Positions 11,378-20,251 of a stretch of DNA of 64,000 nt are shown in pieces (position 1 is the stretch's first letter; each line of letters opens with the position of its first letter). The notes under the pieces were generated by a model, which was not told where the DNA came from, made no database searches, and saw only the letters and a program-made list of their open reading frames with translations. The translations under genes and the position numbers were made by a program. The DNA is from Endozoicomonas acroporae (lineage in GTDB: Bacteria > Pseudomonadota > Gammaproteobacteria > Pseudomonadales > Endozoicomonadaceae): contig NZ_PJPV01000056.1 in assembly GCF_002864045.1 (NCBI RefSeq), positions 38,494-102,493 on the forward strand, given 5' to 3'.

Positions 11378-11440
11378 GTTATTTTCCTTTATTACCAAAC
11401 GATATCACCCCACCTGCATCCACACTGTCATAGAGATGGA

Positions 11441-11480
11441 TGCAATTCAGAGACCTCTGAATCGAAGTCTCTGAATTGCA
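11441..11480. promoter_or_regulatory. rpsO-pnp intergenic hairpin
   Basis: A perfect 14-bp stem TGCAATTCAGAGAC (11441-11454) / GTCTCTGAATTGCA (11467-11480) with a 12-nt loop, in the 325-bp gap between rpsO and pnp. In E. coli this gap holds the pnp leader hairpin cut by RNase III and used for PNPase autoregulation. A similar role here is inferred from position and stem length. No U-tract follows, so it is unlikely to be a terminator. The rest of the gap (11481-11702) shows only shorter inverted repeats. Confidence 0.5.
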
Positions 11481-11702
11481 CCCCATGCAGACAGAGTGCA
11501 GGCATGAGTAATTCTTGTCCAAGACTACCAGAGAAAACAGAGCCCGGCAGTCGCAACCCGCAGAGAGATAATGCCCGGGCTGACAACATTCTCAACCCGC
11601 AAATAACAAAACACCGCCAGCCACAGATAGTGCAGCTCGCGGTGCCTTGACTGTGGGAGGTGATATCAAGACACCACCACCCAATATGACTGTATCAAAC
11701 GA

Positions 11703-11972
11703 TTAGCGACGCAGACCCAGAAGCTGGATCAGGCTGCGGTAACGTTCAACATCCTTACGCTTCAGGTAGTCCAGCAGGTTACGACGCTGGTTTACCATGC
11801 GAATCAGACCACGACGAGAGTGATGATCCTTGTGATTCGCCTTGAAGTGTCCCTGCAGACCTTCGATGTTAGCGGTCAGCAGAGCCACCTGAACTTCAGG
11901 GGAACCGGTGTCGCCTTCAGTGCGAGCGAATTTCTTCAGGATTTCAGCTTTCTGTTCAGCAGTCAAAGCCAT
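11703..11972 (-). CDS. rpsO: 30S ribosomal protein S15
   Basis: 89 residues, the standard length, beginning [18 protein letters not shown] and containing [20 protein letters not shown] and the conserved [17 protein letters not shown] core that binds 16S rRNA helices 20-22. S15 is a primary binder that organises the central domain of the 30S subunit. It is placed between truB and pnp as in E. coli. The N-terminal segment and [12 protein letters not shown] are fully conserved. Confidence 0.98.
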   Translation of the reverse strand: MALTAEQKAEILKKFARTEGDTGSPEVQVALLTANIEGLQGHFKANHKDHHSRRGLIRMVNQRRNLLDYLKRKDVERYRSLIQLLGLRR

Positions 11973-12054
11973 TGTTCAATCTCCAGATAATATGCAATAC
12001 AGATAACCGGCATGACCGTGCATATTTACAGCCAGCCATTTAAACAAGCGACGA

Positions 12055-12084
12055 ATTCTATCACTATGTTGTGAACGCGTCCAA
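12055..12084 (-). promoter_or_regulatory. Predicted rpsO promoter
   Basis: On the minus strand TTGGAC (12084-12079) and TAGAAT (12060-12055) are 18 bp apart, about 85 bp upstream of rpsO. This fits a separate rpsO-pnp promoter like that of E. coli. Just upstream, 12091-12128 resembles one end of MITE-2 (AAGTAGTGGGGCAAATGGAA). Confidence 0.5.
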
Positions 12085-12134
12085 AAAAACTATTTAAGTA
12101 GTGGGGCAAATGGAATCGCGTATTTCAGGCTGAA

Positions 12135-13211
12135 TCAGCCTTTGACCAGACGCTTGGGTGCGACCAGGCCATCATCGGTAATTTCGCCAATACCCAGGAA
12201 CACCACGCCTTCAACACCTTCAGCAACGCCATAGATGCGGACATTGCCGGATGTCGGCGCCTGAGGCACCTGGACCGGATTCCCCTGGGAAACATAATAA
12301 CTGCTGGTTGCACCCAGTTTGACCTGCGGCCAGTCACTGACAGCGCTGTCCTGAGGCAACAACAGGTCATCAATAACACGATCACCGGCCTTATTGCGGA
12401 TTTTCGACAACTCCCTCAGGCGCTCTGACTGCGCTGGTTCCAGCTTGTCACGACCCAGCTCCTCCGCCAGTCCGGACAGCTCGGCAAACTCAATACGCTG
12501 ATCAACATCCAGGGCCGACTCACGGGCTTCATCCCGCATGGCCGCCAGCTCATCCAGGGAGTGCGCCTGATGCTCAGTGTAAGGGCCTGCCTTGAGGCGC
12601 TTCAGCTCAGCAACATGACCAAGGCAGCCCAGGGCCTCACCAATATCTTCAACCAGCGTGCGGATATAGGTTCCCTTGGTGCAATCCACCTCGAAGACAC
12701 ACTCATCCCCATCAAAGTCCAGCAGCTCCAGACGATGAATGGTAATGGTGCGCGAAGGGCGCTCAATTTCGATCCCTTCCCGGGCATATTCGTACAATGG
12801 TCTGCCGTTGTGCTTGAGCGCAGAGAACATGCTGGGTACCTGCTCAACGTCACCCCGGAACTGGTGCAGAATGGCCTCTACATCAGAACGGGTAACCGTC
12901 ACCGGGCGCTCTTCGACGATCTCCCCCTCCCGATCACCCGTGGTGGTTCTCACTCCCATTTTCATGGTGGTGCGGTAGGATTTATCAGAATCCAGCAAAT
13001 ACTGGGAAAACTTGGTAGCCTCCCCCAGACAGATGGGTAAAACGCCCGTTGCCAGCGGATCAAGACTGCCGGTATGGCCCGCCTTGGCGGCATTAAACAA
13101 CCGCTTCACCCGCTGGAGCACCTCGTTGGAAGAAGCGCCATACACTTTATCAACCACAATAATGCCGTCCACCGGACGGCCACGATTAGCGCGTCGACCT
13201 CTTCTGGCCAT
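12135..13211 (-). CDS. truB: tRNA pseudouridine(55) synthase TruB
   Basis: 358 residues. TruB converts U55 in the T-loop of nearly all tRNAs to pseudouridine and acts as a tRNA chaperone. The catalytic motif GSLDPLATG is present with Asp51 as nucleophile; downstream the substrate-site segments YRTTMKMG and KGTYIRTLVEDIG are intact. The protein is about 40 residues longer than the E. coli enzyme, owing to a charged insertion (about 225-275) before the C-terminal PUA-like domain. It starts 3 bp after rbfA stops, so the two are translated from one message. Confidence 0.97.
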   Translation of the reverse strand: MARRGRRANRGRPVDGIIVVDKVYGASSNEVLQRVKRLFNAAKAGHTGSLDPLATGVLPICLGEATKFSQYLLDSDKSYRTTMKMGVRTTTGDREGEIVEERPVTVTRSDVEAILHQFRGDVEQVPSMFSALKHNGRPLYEYAREGIEIERPSRTITIHRLELLDFDGDECVFEVDCTKGTYIRTLVEDIGEALGCLGHVAELKRLKAGPYTEHQAHSLDELAAMRDEARESALDVDQRIEFAELSGLAEELGRDKLEPAQSERLRELSKIRNKAGDRVIDDLLLPQDSAVSDWPQVKLGATSSYYVSQGNPVQVPQAPTSGNVRIYGVAEGVEGVVFLGIGEITDDGLVAPKRLVKG

Positions 13212-13214
13212 GAC

Positions 13215-13613
13215 TTACTCCTCGGTACCTTCTTCTGAGCCTTTATCCGCTTTAGCGTCTTTGGCAACTGCCTGATCGATCAGCGAGGACAGATAAGCCC
13301 CGCGCCGCAGACTGTTGTCATAGTAAAAGCGGAGTCGCGGGGTAAACCTCAGCTTGATGGCCCTGGCCAGCTGAGAACGCAGAAAACCCGCCGCCTGACT
13401 TAATATCTCCAGGGATTGATCAATTTTTTCCTGGTCATCCACCCCAAGAAACGAGACATAAACATCTGCAAAGGCGAGATCCCGACTCACTTCGACCACA
13501 CTGACCGTGACCATGCCAAGACGAGGATCTTTCATTTCCAGCTGAATCAGCTGAGCCAGTTCTTTCTGAATCTGGTCGGCTACTCGCTGGGTACGACTGT
13601 ACTCTTTAGCCAT
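13215..13613 (-). CDS. rbfA: 30S ribosome-binding factor RbfA
   Basis: 132 residues from the ATG at 13613, preceded by GGAGTGAG; an upstream in-frame extension has no ribosome site and no family similarity. The sequence MAKEYSRTQRVADQIQKELA and the central MKDPRLGMVTVSVVEVSRDL match RbfA, a KH-like 30S maturation factor needed for 16S rRNA 5'-end processing and cold adaptation. The acidic/basic C-terminal tail (DAKADKGSEEGTEE) is a variable extension. Confidence 0.96.
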   Translation of the reverse strand: MAKEYSRTQRVADQIQKELAQLIQLEMKDPRLGMVTVSVVEVSRDLAFADVYVSFLGVDDQEKIDQSLEILSQAAGFLRSQLARAIKLRFTPRLRFYYDNSLRRGAYLSSLIDQAVAKDAKADKGSEEGTEE

Positions 13614-13708
13614 TGAATACTCACTCCGAAAACCACAATACCCAAAAGGCACAAAAGGCACAGAGACACAAAGCAATCCTTCCCTTTGTGACTTTGTGCC
13701 TTTGTGGT

Positions 13709-13738
13709 TAAAAAAGCCTGCGGGAAAAACCGCAGGCT
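13709..13738 (-). terminator. Hairpin terminator between infB and rbfA
   Basis: On the minus strand AGCCTGCGG (13738-13730), a short loop and CCGCAGGCT (13723-13715) are followed by TTTTTT (13714-13709). It is a canonical intrinsic terminator inside the infB-rbfA gap, so it would reduce read-through into rbfA-truB. Next to it, 13638-13706 carries an inverted repeat built on GGCACAAA/TTTGTGCC. Confidence 0.75.
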
Positions 13739-13772
13739 CTGGCGTCTATTTCACATTCACACGCGTAACGAA

Positions 13773-16376
13773 TTAAAGCGTACGCTGTACTTCAATCGTC
13801 TTGTAAACCTCGATCTTGTCACCAGGCTTAACGTCGTTGTAGCTCTTAACGGCGATACCACACTCCATACCGTTACGAACTTCGTTGACATCATCCTTGT
13901 AACGACGCAGAGACTCCAGCTCACCTTCGTAGATCACCACGTTATCACGCAGCACGCGGATACGGTCGTTGCGGTACACGGTACCTTCAATAACCATACA
14001 GCCAGCCACAGCGCCAAACTTCGGTGAACGGAATACTTCACGAACTTCGGCAGTACCCACGATCTGTTCACGGGTATCGGAGCCCAGCATACCGGTCAGC
14101 GCTTTCTTAACGTCATCAATGATGTCGTAGATAACACTGTAGTAACGCAGATCCAGCTCTTCAGTCTCTACCACTTTACGGGCAGAAGCATCGGCACGAA
14201 CGTTAAAGCCGACAATAACGGCGTTGGAAGCCAGGGCCAGGTTAGCATCGGTTTCGGTAATACCACCAACACCGCCAGAGATAACCCTTACTTCGACCTC
14301 ATCGTTACCCTGCTCTTCCAGAGAAGCGGTCAGCGCCTCCAGGGAGCCTCGTACGTCTGCCTTGAGGACGATGTTGAGCGTCTTCTTATCTTCAGTACCC
14401 ATTCTGGAGAACATATTCTCCAGCTTGGAAGCCTGCTGACGAGCCAGCTTGACTTCGCGGAACTTGCCTTGACGGAACAGGGCGATTTCACGGGCTTTAC
14501 GCTCATCGCGAACCACCAGCATTTCATCACCGGCATCCGGCGTACCATCCAGACCCAGAATCTCTACCGGGATAGAAGGACCTGCTTCCTTGATAGGCTG
14601 GCCGTTCTCATCCAGCATCGCACGTACACGACCGTACTGCTGACCCACCAGGATATTATCACCCTGATTCAGCTTACCGCCCTGAACCAGAACGGTGGCC
14701 ACAGGACCACGACCTTTATCCAGTCGGGACTCAACAACGACGCCACGGGCAGGACCTTCATCCGGAGCGGTCAGCTCAAGCACTTCGGCCTGAAGAATAA
14801 CCGCTTCCAGCAGATCTTCAACACCTTCACCGGTCAGGGCAGATACTGGCATAAACTGCGTATCGCCACCCCACTCTTCAGGAATAACGTCACGGGCAGA
14901 CAGCTCGTTTTTCACCCGATCCGGATCCGCTTCCGGCTTATCCATCTTGTTCACGGCAACCACGATAGGTACGCCAGCCGCTTTCGCGTGTTGCACCGCT
15001 TCTTCGGTCTGCGGCATGACACCGTCGTCTGCTGCAACAACCAGGATAACGATATCCGTCGCCTTGGCACCACGGGCACGCATGGCGGTAAACGCCGCGT
15101 GTCCAGGCGTATCCAGGAAGGACACCATGCCACGATCTGTTTCTACGTGGTAGGCACCAATGTGCTGGGTAATACCACCGGCTTCGCCAGCCTGAACGCG
15201 ACTCTTACGAATGTAGTCCAGCAGCGAGGTCTTACCGTGGTCAACGTGACCCATAACGGTCACTACCGGCGCACGGGGCCTGGCTTCGTAAGCAACATCT
15301 TCCAGCTGATCATCCACCAGGGTATCTTCGATGGCGTCCGCCTTGGTCAGCTTGTATTTGTGGCCCATTTCTTCAACCACGATACTGGCAGTATCCTGAT
15401 CGATAACCTGGTTGATGGTTACCATGGAGCCCATTTTGAACATGGCCTTGATAACGTCCGCCGCTTTGATGGCCATCTTGCTGGCCAGCTCTGCAACCGT
15501 GATGGTTTCCGGGATGGAAACTTCACGAACAACCGGCGCTGTTGGCTTGGTAAAGCCGTGAGCCGCCATGGACTCAGGTGCCATGGTACGGGCAAACTTG
15601 CGACTGCCGCCACGGCGATCATCACGCTCGTTGCGACCACCTTTACCACGGCGCGGCAGATCGTCATTGTCATTACGACGATCTTTACCCTTGCTGCCAC
15701 GCTTGTTGCGGGACTTGCGGTCATCTGCCGGCGGTGGTGTATCACCAAAAGAAGGTGCTGCCGAAGGTGCCGGAGCGCCACCGGTGCGCTGACCTCGATC
15801 ACCACCCGGACGTGGTCCACGGTCGCCACCCGGACGTGGGCCACGATCGCTGCCAGAACGCTCACCACCCTGGCGGGCACTGCGCTCACCGGAACGGGAG
15901 CCACGGTCATCACTGCGCGCACCGCGCTCATCTTTCTGACCACGATCATCCCGGCGTGGGCCGCGATCATCTTTACGCTGAACACGGTCATCCCGACGCT
16001 GGCCACGCTCTTCCTGCTTTTCGGGACGAGCCGCCGCTTCATCAGCTTTTGGTGTTTCTTCAGCGGCTTCGCGCTTGACGTAAGTGCGCTTTTTACGCAC
16101 TTCTACGTTCACCACTTTGTTTTTGCCTGAACTGCCACCAGACACTTTCATGCGGCTGACCGTCTTACGCTTCAGCGTAATCCTGGTCGGTTCAGAACCG
16201 GTACCGGCATCACCATGAGTTCGCTTCAGGTGGGCCAGCAGCTGCTGTTTTTCTGCATCGGACACAGACTCTTTGGCGCTGCTTTTGGTGAGACCAGCGT
16301 CTTTCATCTGCTGCAACAACCGCTCCACTGGAGCGCCGACCACTGCTGCGAGTTGCTCTACGGTTACATCTGCCAT
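13773..16376 (-). CDS. infB: Translation initiation factor IF-2
   Basis: 867 residues, close to the 890 of E. coli IF2-alpha. IF2 is a GTPase that places fMet-tRNA on the 30S subunit and promotes subunit joining. The N-terminal IF2N domain ([20 protein letters not shown]) is followed by a long Arg/Asp/Gly-rich linker (about 120-250, with [13 protein letters not shown] repeats). The G domain has GHVDHGKT near residue 373, DTPGH and NKMD, and two beta barrels and the C2 fMet-tRNA-binding domain end the protein. It lies 26 bp after nusA and shares its transcript with metY, which encodes its substrate tRNA. Confidence 0.98.
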   Translation of the reverse strand: MADVTVEQLAAVVGAPVERLLQQMKDAGLTKSSAKESVSDAEKQQLLAHLKRTHGDAGTGSEPTRITLKRKTVSRMKVSGGSSGKNKVVNVEVRKKRTYVKREAAEETPKADEAAARPEKQEERGQRRDDRVQRKDDRGPRRDDRGQKDERGARSDDRGSRSGERSARQGGERSGSDRGPRPGGDRGPRPGGDRGQRTGGAPAPSAAPSFGDTPPPADDRKSRNKRGSKGKDRRNDNDDLPRRGKGGRNERDDRRGGSRKFARTMAPESMAAHGFTKPTAPVVREVSIPETITVAELASKMAIKAADVIKAMFKMGSMVTINQVIDQDTASIVVEEMGHKYKLTKADAIEDTLVDDQLEDVAYEARPRAPVVTVMGHVDHGKTSLLDYIRKSRVQAGEAGGITQHIGAYHVETDRGMVSFLDTPGHAAFTAMRARGAKATDIVILVVAADDGVMPQTEEAVQHAKAAGVPIVVAVNKMDKPEADPDRVKNELSARDVIPEEWGGDTQFMPVSALTGEGVEDLLEAVILQAEVLELTAPDEGPARGVVVESRLDKGRGPVATVLVQGGKLNQGDNILVGQQYGRVRAMLDENGQPIKEAGPSIPVEILGLDGTPDAGDEMLVVRDERKAREIALFRQGKFREVKLARQQASKLENMFSRMGTEDKKTLNIVLKADVRGSLEALTASLEEQGNDEVEVRVISGGVGGITETDANLALASNAVIVGFNVRADASARKVVETEELDLRYYSVIYDIIDDVKKALTGMLGSDTREQIVGTAEVREVFRSPKFGAVAGCMVIEGTVYRNDRIRVLRDNVVIYEGELESLRRYKDDVNEVRNGMECGIAVKSYNDVKPGDKIEVYKTIEVQRTL

Positions 16377-16402
16377 TCACACTTCTCCTCTCAGTGGCCC
16401 GC

Positions 16403-17896
16403 TCAGTTACCCGCTTCTTCAAACCACGGTTTTCGTGCCGTCATGATCAGCTCACCAGCCCGATCTTCATCCATTCCGTCAATATCCAGAAGGTCATCGA
16501 TCGATTGTTCAGCCAGGTCTTCCATCGTAACGACACCGCGACTGGCCAGCTCATAGGCCAGTTGCTGCTCCATACCTTCCATATTCAGAAGGTCATCAGC
16601 AGGCTGGGTACCATCGAGCTTTTCTTCCTGGGCAATGGCCTGAGTCAATAACTGATCCTTGGCCCTTGAGCGCAACTGTTCAACGATATCTTCATCAAAG
16701 CCTTCAATGGCCAACATCTCCTCAAGAGGGACGTATGCAATCTCTTCCATGGAGGTAAAACCTTCTGCCACCAGCAGTCCAGCCAGATCATCATCGACAT
16801 CCAGCTTTTCCCTGAAGGTCTGAACCACACGACCGGCTTCCTGCTGCTGTTTGGCGGCGGCATCCTCTTCAGTCATGACGTTCAGGATCCAGCCCGTCAG
16901 CTCACTGGCAAGGCGGACATTCTGGCCACCACGGCCAATAGCCTGAGCCAGATTATCTTCACTGACCGCAATATCCATCGTGCCTTTGTCTTCATCGACA
17001 ACGATTGAAGCCACTTCGGCCGGCTGCATGGCATTAATCACGTACTGCACCGGGTTGTCATCGTAAAGCACGATATCAACACGCTCATTACCCAGCTCAC
17101 CGGAGACCGCCTGAACACGGGCACCACGCATACCGACACAGGCACCGACCGGATCAATCCGGCCATCATTGGTTTTCACGGCAATCTTGGCCCGTGAACC
17201 CGGATCTCTGGCAGCACCTTTGATCTCAATCACTTCTTCGGAAATTTCAGGAACTTCAATACGGAACAGCTCAACCAGCATCGCTGGCGCTGTTCTTGAC
17301 AGCATCAACTGCGGACCACGCCCCTCGGTGGACACTTCATGGAGCAGGGCCCGAACATGGGCGCTCATTCTGAAGTTCTCGCGAGGCAATACCTGATCTT
17401 TCTTTAAAACCGCCTCAGCGTTATTGCCAAGATCAACAATAATGCTGTCACGGGTTGTCTTCTTGACGGTACCGGAAATCAGGGTGCCCATTTTGTCACG
17501 GTACTGCTCAACCATCTGCAGGCGCTCGGCTTCACGCACCTTCTGGACAATCACCTGCTTGGCTGTCTGAGCGGCAATGCGGCCAAAGCCTACCGACTCA
17601 ACCGGCTCTTCCCAGATACCACCAATTTCAAGAGACTCGTCGTGCTCCTTGCCTTCATCCAGAGTCAGATGCATGCCGGGAAACTCAAAATCCTCGTCAG
17701 CGACCACAGTCCAGCGACGGAATGTATCGTATTCCCCATTAGCCCGGTTGATCGCAACCCGGATATCCACTTCGGTTTCGTACCGTTTTTTGGTCGCTGT
17801 CGCCAGAGCGGTTTCCAACGCCTCAAAGATGACCTCGGGCGGTACTCCCTTCTCATTGGATACGGACTCTACGACCAACAGAATCTCTTTACTCAT
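16403..17896 (-). CDS. nusA: Transcription termination/antitermination factor NusA
   Basis: 497 residues against 495 in E. coli. NusA binds RNA polymerase and nascent RNA and modulates pausing, termination and antitermination. It has an N-terminal polymerase-binding domain ([20 protein letters not shown]), an S1 domain ([20 protein letters not shown]), two KH domains ([38 protein letters not shown]) and two C-terminal acidic repeats ([16 protein letters not shown] and [16 protein letters not shown]), typical of Gammaproteobacteria. It is second in the rimP-nusA-infB order. Confidence 0.98.
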   Translation of the reverse strand: MSKEILLVVESVSNEKGVPPEVIFEALETALATATKKRYETEVDIRVAINRANGEYDTFRRWTVVADEDFEFPGMHLTLDEGKEHDESLEIGGIWEEPVESVGFGRIAAQTAKQVIVQKVREAERLQMVEQYRDKMGTLISGTVKKTTRDSIIVDLGNNAEAVLKKDQVLPRENFRMSAHVRALLHEVSTEGRGPQLMLSRTAPAMLVELFRIEVPEISEEVIEIKGAARDPGSRAKIAVKTNDGRIDPVGACVGMRGARVQAVSGELGNERVDIVLYDDNPVQYVINAMQPAEVASIVVDEDKGTMDIAVSEDNLAQAIGRGGQNVRLASELTGWILNVMTEEDAAAKQQQEAGRVVQTFREKLDVDDDLAGLLVAEGFTSMEEIAYVPLEEMLAIEGFDEDIVEQLRSRAKDQLLTQAIAQEEKLDGTQPADDLLNMEGMEQQLAYELASRGVVTMEDLAEQSIDDLLDIDGMDEDRAGELIMTARKPWFEEAGN

Positions 17897-17966
17897 GCTC
17901 TGCCTCGCCTATGCTGAACCAGTCCATGCCTATGGAGCCTGCCGGACTCACTTCTGACCTGCGGCG

Positions 17967-18062
17967 AAAAGCCTGATTTGGTCACGATCCATGCTGCTTT
18001 TGGTCAAATAGCCCTGCTATTCTCCTCAAACCAGCATGAAAAATGTCTCAAACCAGGCTTTT
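17967..18062. repeat. 96-bp imperfect hairpin between rimP and nusA
   Basis: AAAAGCCTGATTTGGTC (from 17967) pairs with the reverse complement of GACATTTTTCATGC...CCAGGCTTTT (to 18062), with a centre at AATAGCCCTGCTATT. The rimP-nusA gap here is 253 bp, while these genes are nearly contiguous in E. coli, so the hairpin looks like a small inserted inverted-repeat element. No ORF and no T-tract are seen. The rest of the gap is unremarkable. Confidence 0.5.
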
Positions 18063-18149
18063 CTCTCTATGGTCAGCCAAGTCCGACAGGCTCCTGCCAA
18101 CACATCCCTGGCTGCTAAACCGGGATATCCGCCCGGCCTGAAGGATAAT

Positions 18150-18608
18150 TCAGTCGAACTGTGGTATCACCTGCGCCTTATCGATGCTTTCGATTGGCAA
18201 CAGAAGCTCATGGCCATCGGCCTCTATAACAACATCCTGATCTTCAATTCCCTTGATGATGCCCCGATACTTTCTGCGCCCTTCAAAAGGCACCCTCAGG
18301 CGTATACTGACCGTATGGCCAGTCATCATCTCGTACTGCTCAAGCCGGAACAGCGGCCTGTCCAATCCCGGAGAAGATACTTCCAGGGTATATTCGTCCG
18401 CAATTGGGTCTTCTACATCCATAACGGCACTCACCTGGCGACTGACCTTTTCGCAATCTTCCAGGGTGATGCCATCTTCTGCGTCGATATAGACCCGAAG
18501 CAGCGAATTCCGCCCACGGGAAACAAACTCAATACCCCAGAGACGGTAATCAAGCGACTCCACGATCGGCTCGATAAGTGTCTCCAGCTGCGACTGCTTA
18601 CCTGCCAC
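18150..18608 (-). CDS. rimP: Ribosome maturation factor RimP
   Basis: 152 residues, equal to the family norm. RimP helps assemble the 30S 3' domain, speeding S9 and S19 binding. The family signatures [25 protein letters not shown]-type segment ([20 protein letters not shown]) and the diagnostic [15 protein letters not shown] are present, followed by the C-terminal SH3-like barrel. It is the first protein-coding gene after metY, as in E. coli. Confidence 0.97.
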   Translation of the reverse strand: MAGKQSQLETLIEPIVESLDYRLWGIEFVSRGRNSLLRVYIDAEDGITLEDCEKVSRQVSAVMDVEDPIADEYTLEVSSPGLDRPLFRLEQYEMMTGHTVSIRLRVPFEGRRKYRGIIKGIEDQDVVIEADGHELLLPIESIDKAQVIPQFD

Positions 18609-18631
18609 GACTGAATACCTGCCAAAAAAAC

Positions 18632-18653
18632 AAAAAAAGGGCTATAAAGCCCC
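18632..18653 (-). terminator. Hairpin terminator between metY and rimP
   Basis: Minus-strand GGGCT (18652-18648), loop, AGCCC (18643-18639) followed by T7 (18638-18632). The stem is short but the U-tract is good. It is the second of two terminators between the tRNA and rimP, so the rimP operon probably depends on partial read-through or antitermination, as in the E. coli metY operon. Confidence 0.6.
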
Positions 18654-18707
18654 ATATATTCGCACAATGACCAGAACGGCCATCACACATAATTACTCGC
18701 TACCTAA

Positions 18708-18733
18708 TAAAAAACCCCGCAAAGGGGGTTTTC
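18708..18733 (-). terminator. Hairpin terminator after initiator tRNA
   Basis: Minus-strand AAAACCCC, loop CTTTG, GGGGTTTT with further T residues, 7 bp after the tRNA CCA end. It is a canonical intrinsic terminator that would give a discrete tRNA transcript. Confidence 0.8.
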
Positions 18734-18739
18734 AGGATT

Positions 18740-18816
<77 letters not shown>

Positions 18817-18830
18817 TCAAATTGTTCATC

Positions 18831-18859
18831 AGTATACTTCGGCAAGAGCCAGCTGACAA
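18831..18859 (-). promoter_or_regulatory. Predicted metY/rimP operon promoter
   Basis: Minus-strand TTGTCA (18859-18854) and TATACT (18836-18831) with a 17-bp spacer, about 14 bp before the first tRNA base. Strong match and correct placement for the metY-rimP-nusA-infB transcript. Between here and 19075 nothing else is seen. Confidence 0.8.
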
Positions 18860-19075
18860 CCTCTCCACAATATCAAATACACTGACCCTGAAGCGAAGAA
18901 TCAGCACTGAATTTGACTCACTAATCGTTACAAAAGCTGGCTACAAAACAGTAATGGTAAAACTCTACACCACAAAAACCGCTCTATTATCTACCTTTTC
19001 CCAGTGCTGTCAACTCGCCCGAAGCACTCCCTGCCATGGATGGAGAATTTTACCAATTCATCAGATTATCACCGG

Positions 19076-19990
19076 TCATGGGTAAAACCGGAGTGGTGCC
19101 TGCAATGATGGCTGTTGTGGTACTGAAGTTTCCTGAACAGGAAAACTGTCTTTCACATTGGAAAATTTGTTGTTTGTATCATCTTTTGGACCTTTACCGT
19201 CTTTCTTCAATAATCCTTGATCATCATGCTCACAGCCTTGTCTTGTTTCACCTCTGTACGCACATCCCCGTCCTGCGGCTGCATACTGTGCATTACGCCT
19301 ATCCACAGACGCTGATCGTTGATTACCAGATGAAGTATTGGATTTAAGACTGCCGGGATGGGTTTCCAGATATTCCTTGTTGAGACAATCCTGCAAGAAT
19401 GACTGGTGTTGACCGAGGGCTGTAAAAATTGTTCCCAGAATTTTCTCCTTAGTCAAACCAAAAAGGCCAGGATTTTTGTATTTTTTTTCTAACATCTGAA
19501 CTAATGTCTCGGCTCTGGGTCTTCGTATACGTAATGCTCTTAATTCATGCATTTCATCCTCCTTTATAACACCCTCCTGAAATAAGTAGCTCCAGTATTT
19601 TTTTGGCAAAAGATTTTCTAAGAGATACTCCATTTTATCTTTTTGATACCAGTGATCTTCAATTGGCGGTTTATCCCGCTCCGAGGTAACTTTACCTGCC
19701 GAAGCAAGGCTGGTTTGAGAAACAAAATCAAAAGTGCCGGAGCCTGAAAAATGAGCAGGACCAGGTATATTGGGGATAAATGACTCACTATCAGTCTCCC
19801 GGGGTTGCACAGCAGGACCAACCGCTCCTGGCTGGAGAGAAGCCACATGCCTGCACATCCGGGAAAATGTGCCAGAGGCGTTGTTTTCATCAGGACTATC
19901 GGGACGCTGAGGTCTTACCGGGTTATTCAAATCATTCGAGCCGTTGAAACCGTTCAAATTGAAATCGGCATACACATTTATTGAATCCAT
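19076..19990 (-). CDS. Hypothetical protein with a CARD-like (death-fold) domain
   Basis: 304 residues. The N-terminal third (1-110) and the C-terminal third (205-304) are polar, Asn/Gly/Pro/Ser-rich and probably disordered. The middle (about 115-203) is a compact helical domain: MEYLLENLLPKKYWSYLF, then GVIKEDEMHELRA, then RRPRAETLVQMLEKK, then KILGTIFTALGQHQSFLQ. This spacing, with the turn at G-V-I-K-E-D-E, the RR-RA--L---L segment and the final AL-----FL--CL, resembles a caspase-recruitment domain. The match is by eye only. No signal peptide or known operon partner. The first gene of the accessory block after metY. A host-directed effector is possible. Confidence 0.6.
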   Translation of the reverse strand: MDSINVYADFNLNGFNGSNDLNNPVRPQRPDSPDENNASGTFSRMCRHVASLQPGAVGPAVQPRETDSESFIPNIPGPAHFSGSGTFDFVSQTSLASAGKVTSERDKPPIEDHWYQKDKMEYLLENLLPKKYWSYLFQEGVIKEDEMHELRALRIRRPRAETLVQMLEKKYKNPGLFGLTKEKILGTIFTALGQHQSFLQDCLNKEYLETHPGSLKSNTSSGNQRSASVDRRNAQYAAAGRGCAYRGETRQGCEHDDQGLLKKDGKGPKDDTNNKFSNVKDSFPVQETSVPQQPSLQAPLRFYP

Positions 19991-20194
19991 AGTTTTAACT
20001 ACTACACATATACACAGCTACTTTAACCGGGTGGTTGCCAGCAAAAGAAGGAGGGTTGGACAGATCAGAGATGTTCCTGCGAATAATCTGTCCACAGGAG
20101 CAATCTCCGGATTAGCGAATAAAGCTTTAGTCAACAATTTCTGCATAAAGTTCCCAGCTGTAAACATTAATCTGGCCAAATAGTCAGGAACTAA

Positions 20195-20251
20195 TAGCGA
20201 CAATCCAAAACAGCTTGCTCAAAACGCTCTTCAGAAGGCGGAGTTGGTATT
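20195..20251 (-). mobile_element. Partial copy of MITE-3
   Basis: Minus strand ATACCAACTCCGCCTTCTGA (from about 20251) continuing GAGCAAGCTGTTTTGGA matches the first 55 bp of MITE-3 at 8999. Only one end is present. It touches the stop codon of the neighbouring membrane-protein gene. The gap 19991-20194 shows nothing else. Confidence 0.5.

Noticed and set aside
14469..16130. 553-codon open frame on the plus strand
   Set aside because: Antisense shadow of infB, caused by codon bias of the Arg/Gly/Asp-rich linker. No start signal and no domain.
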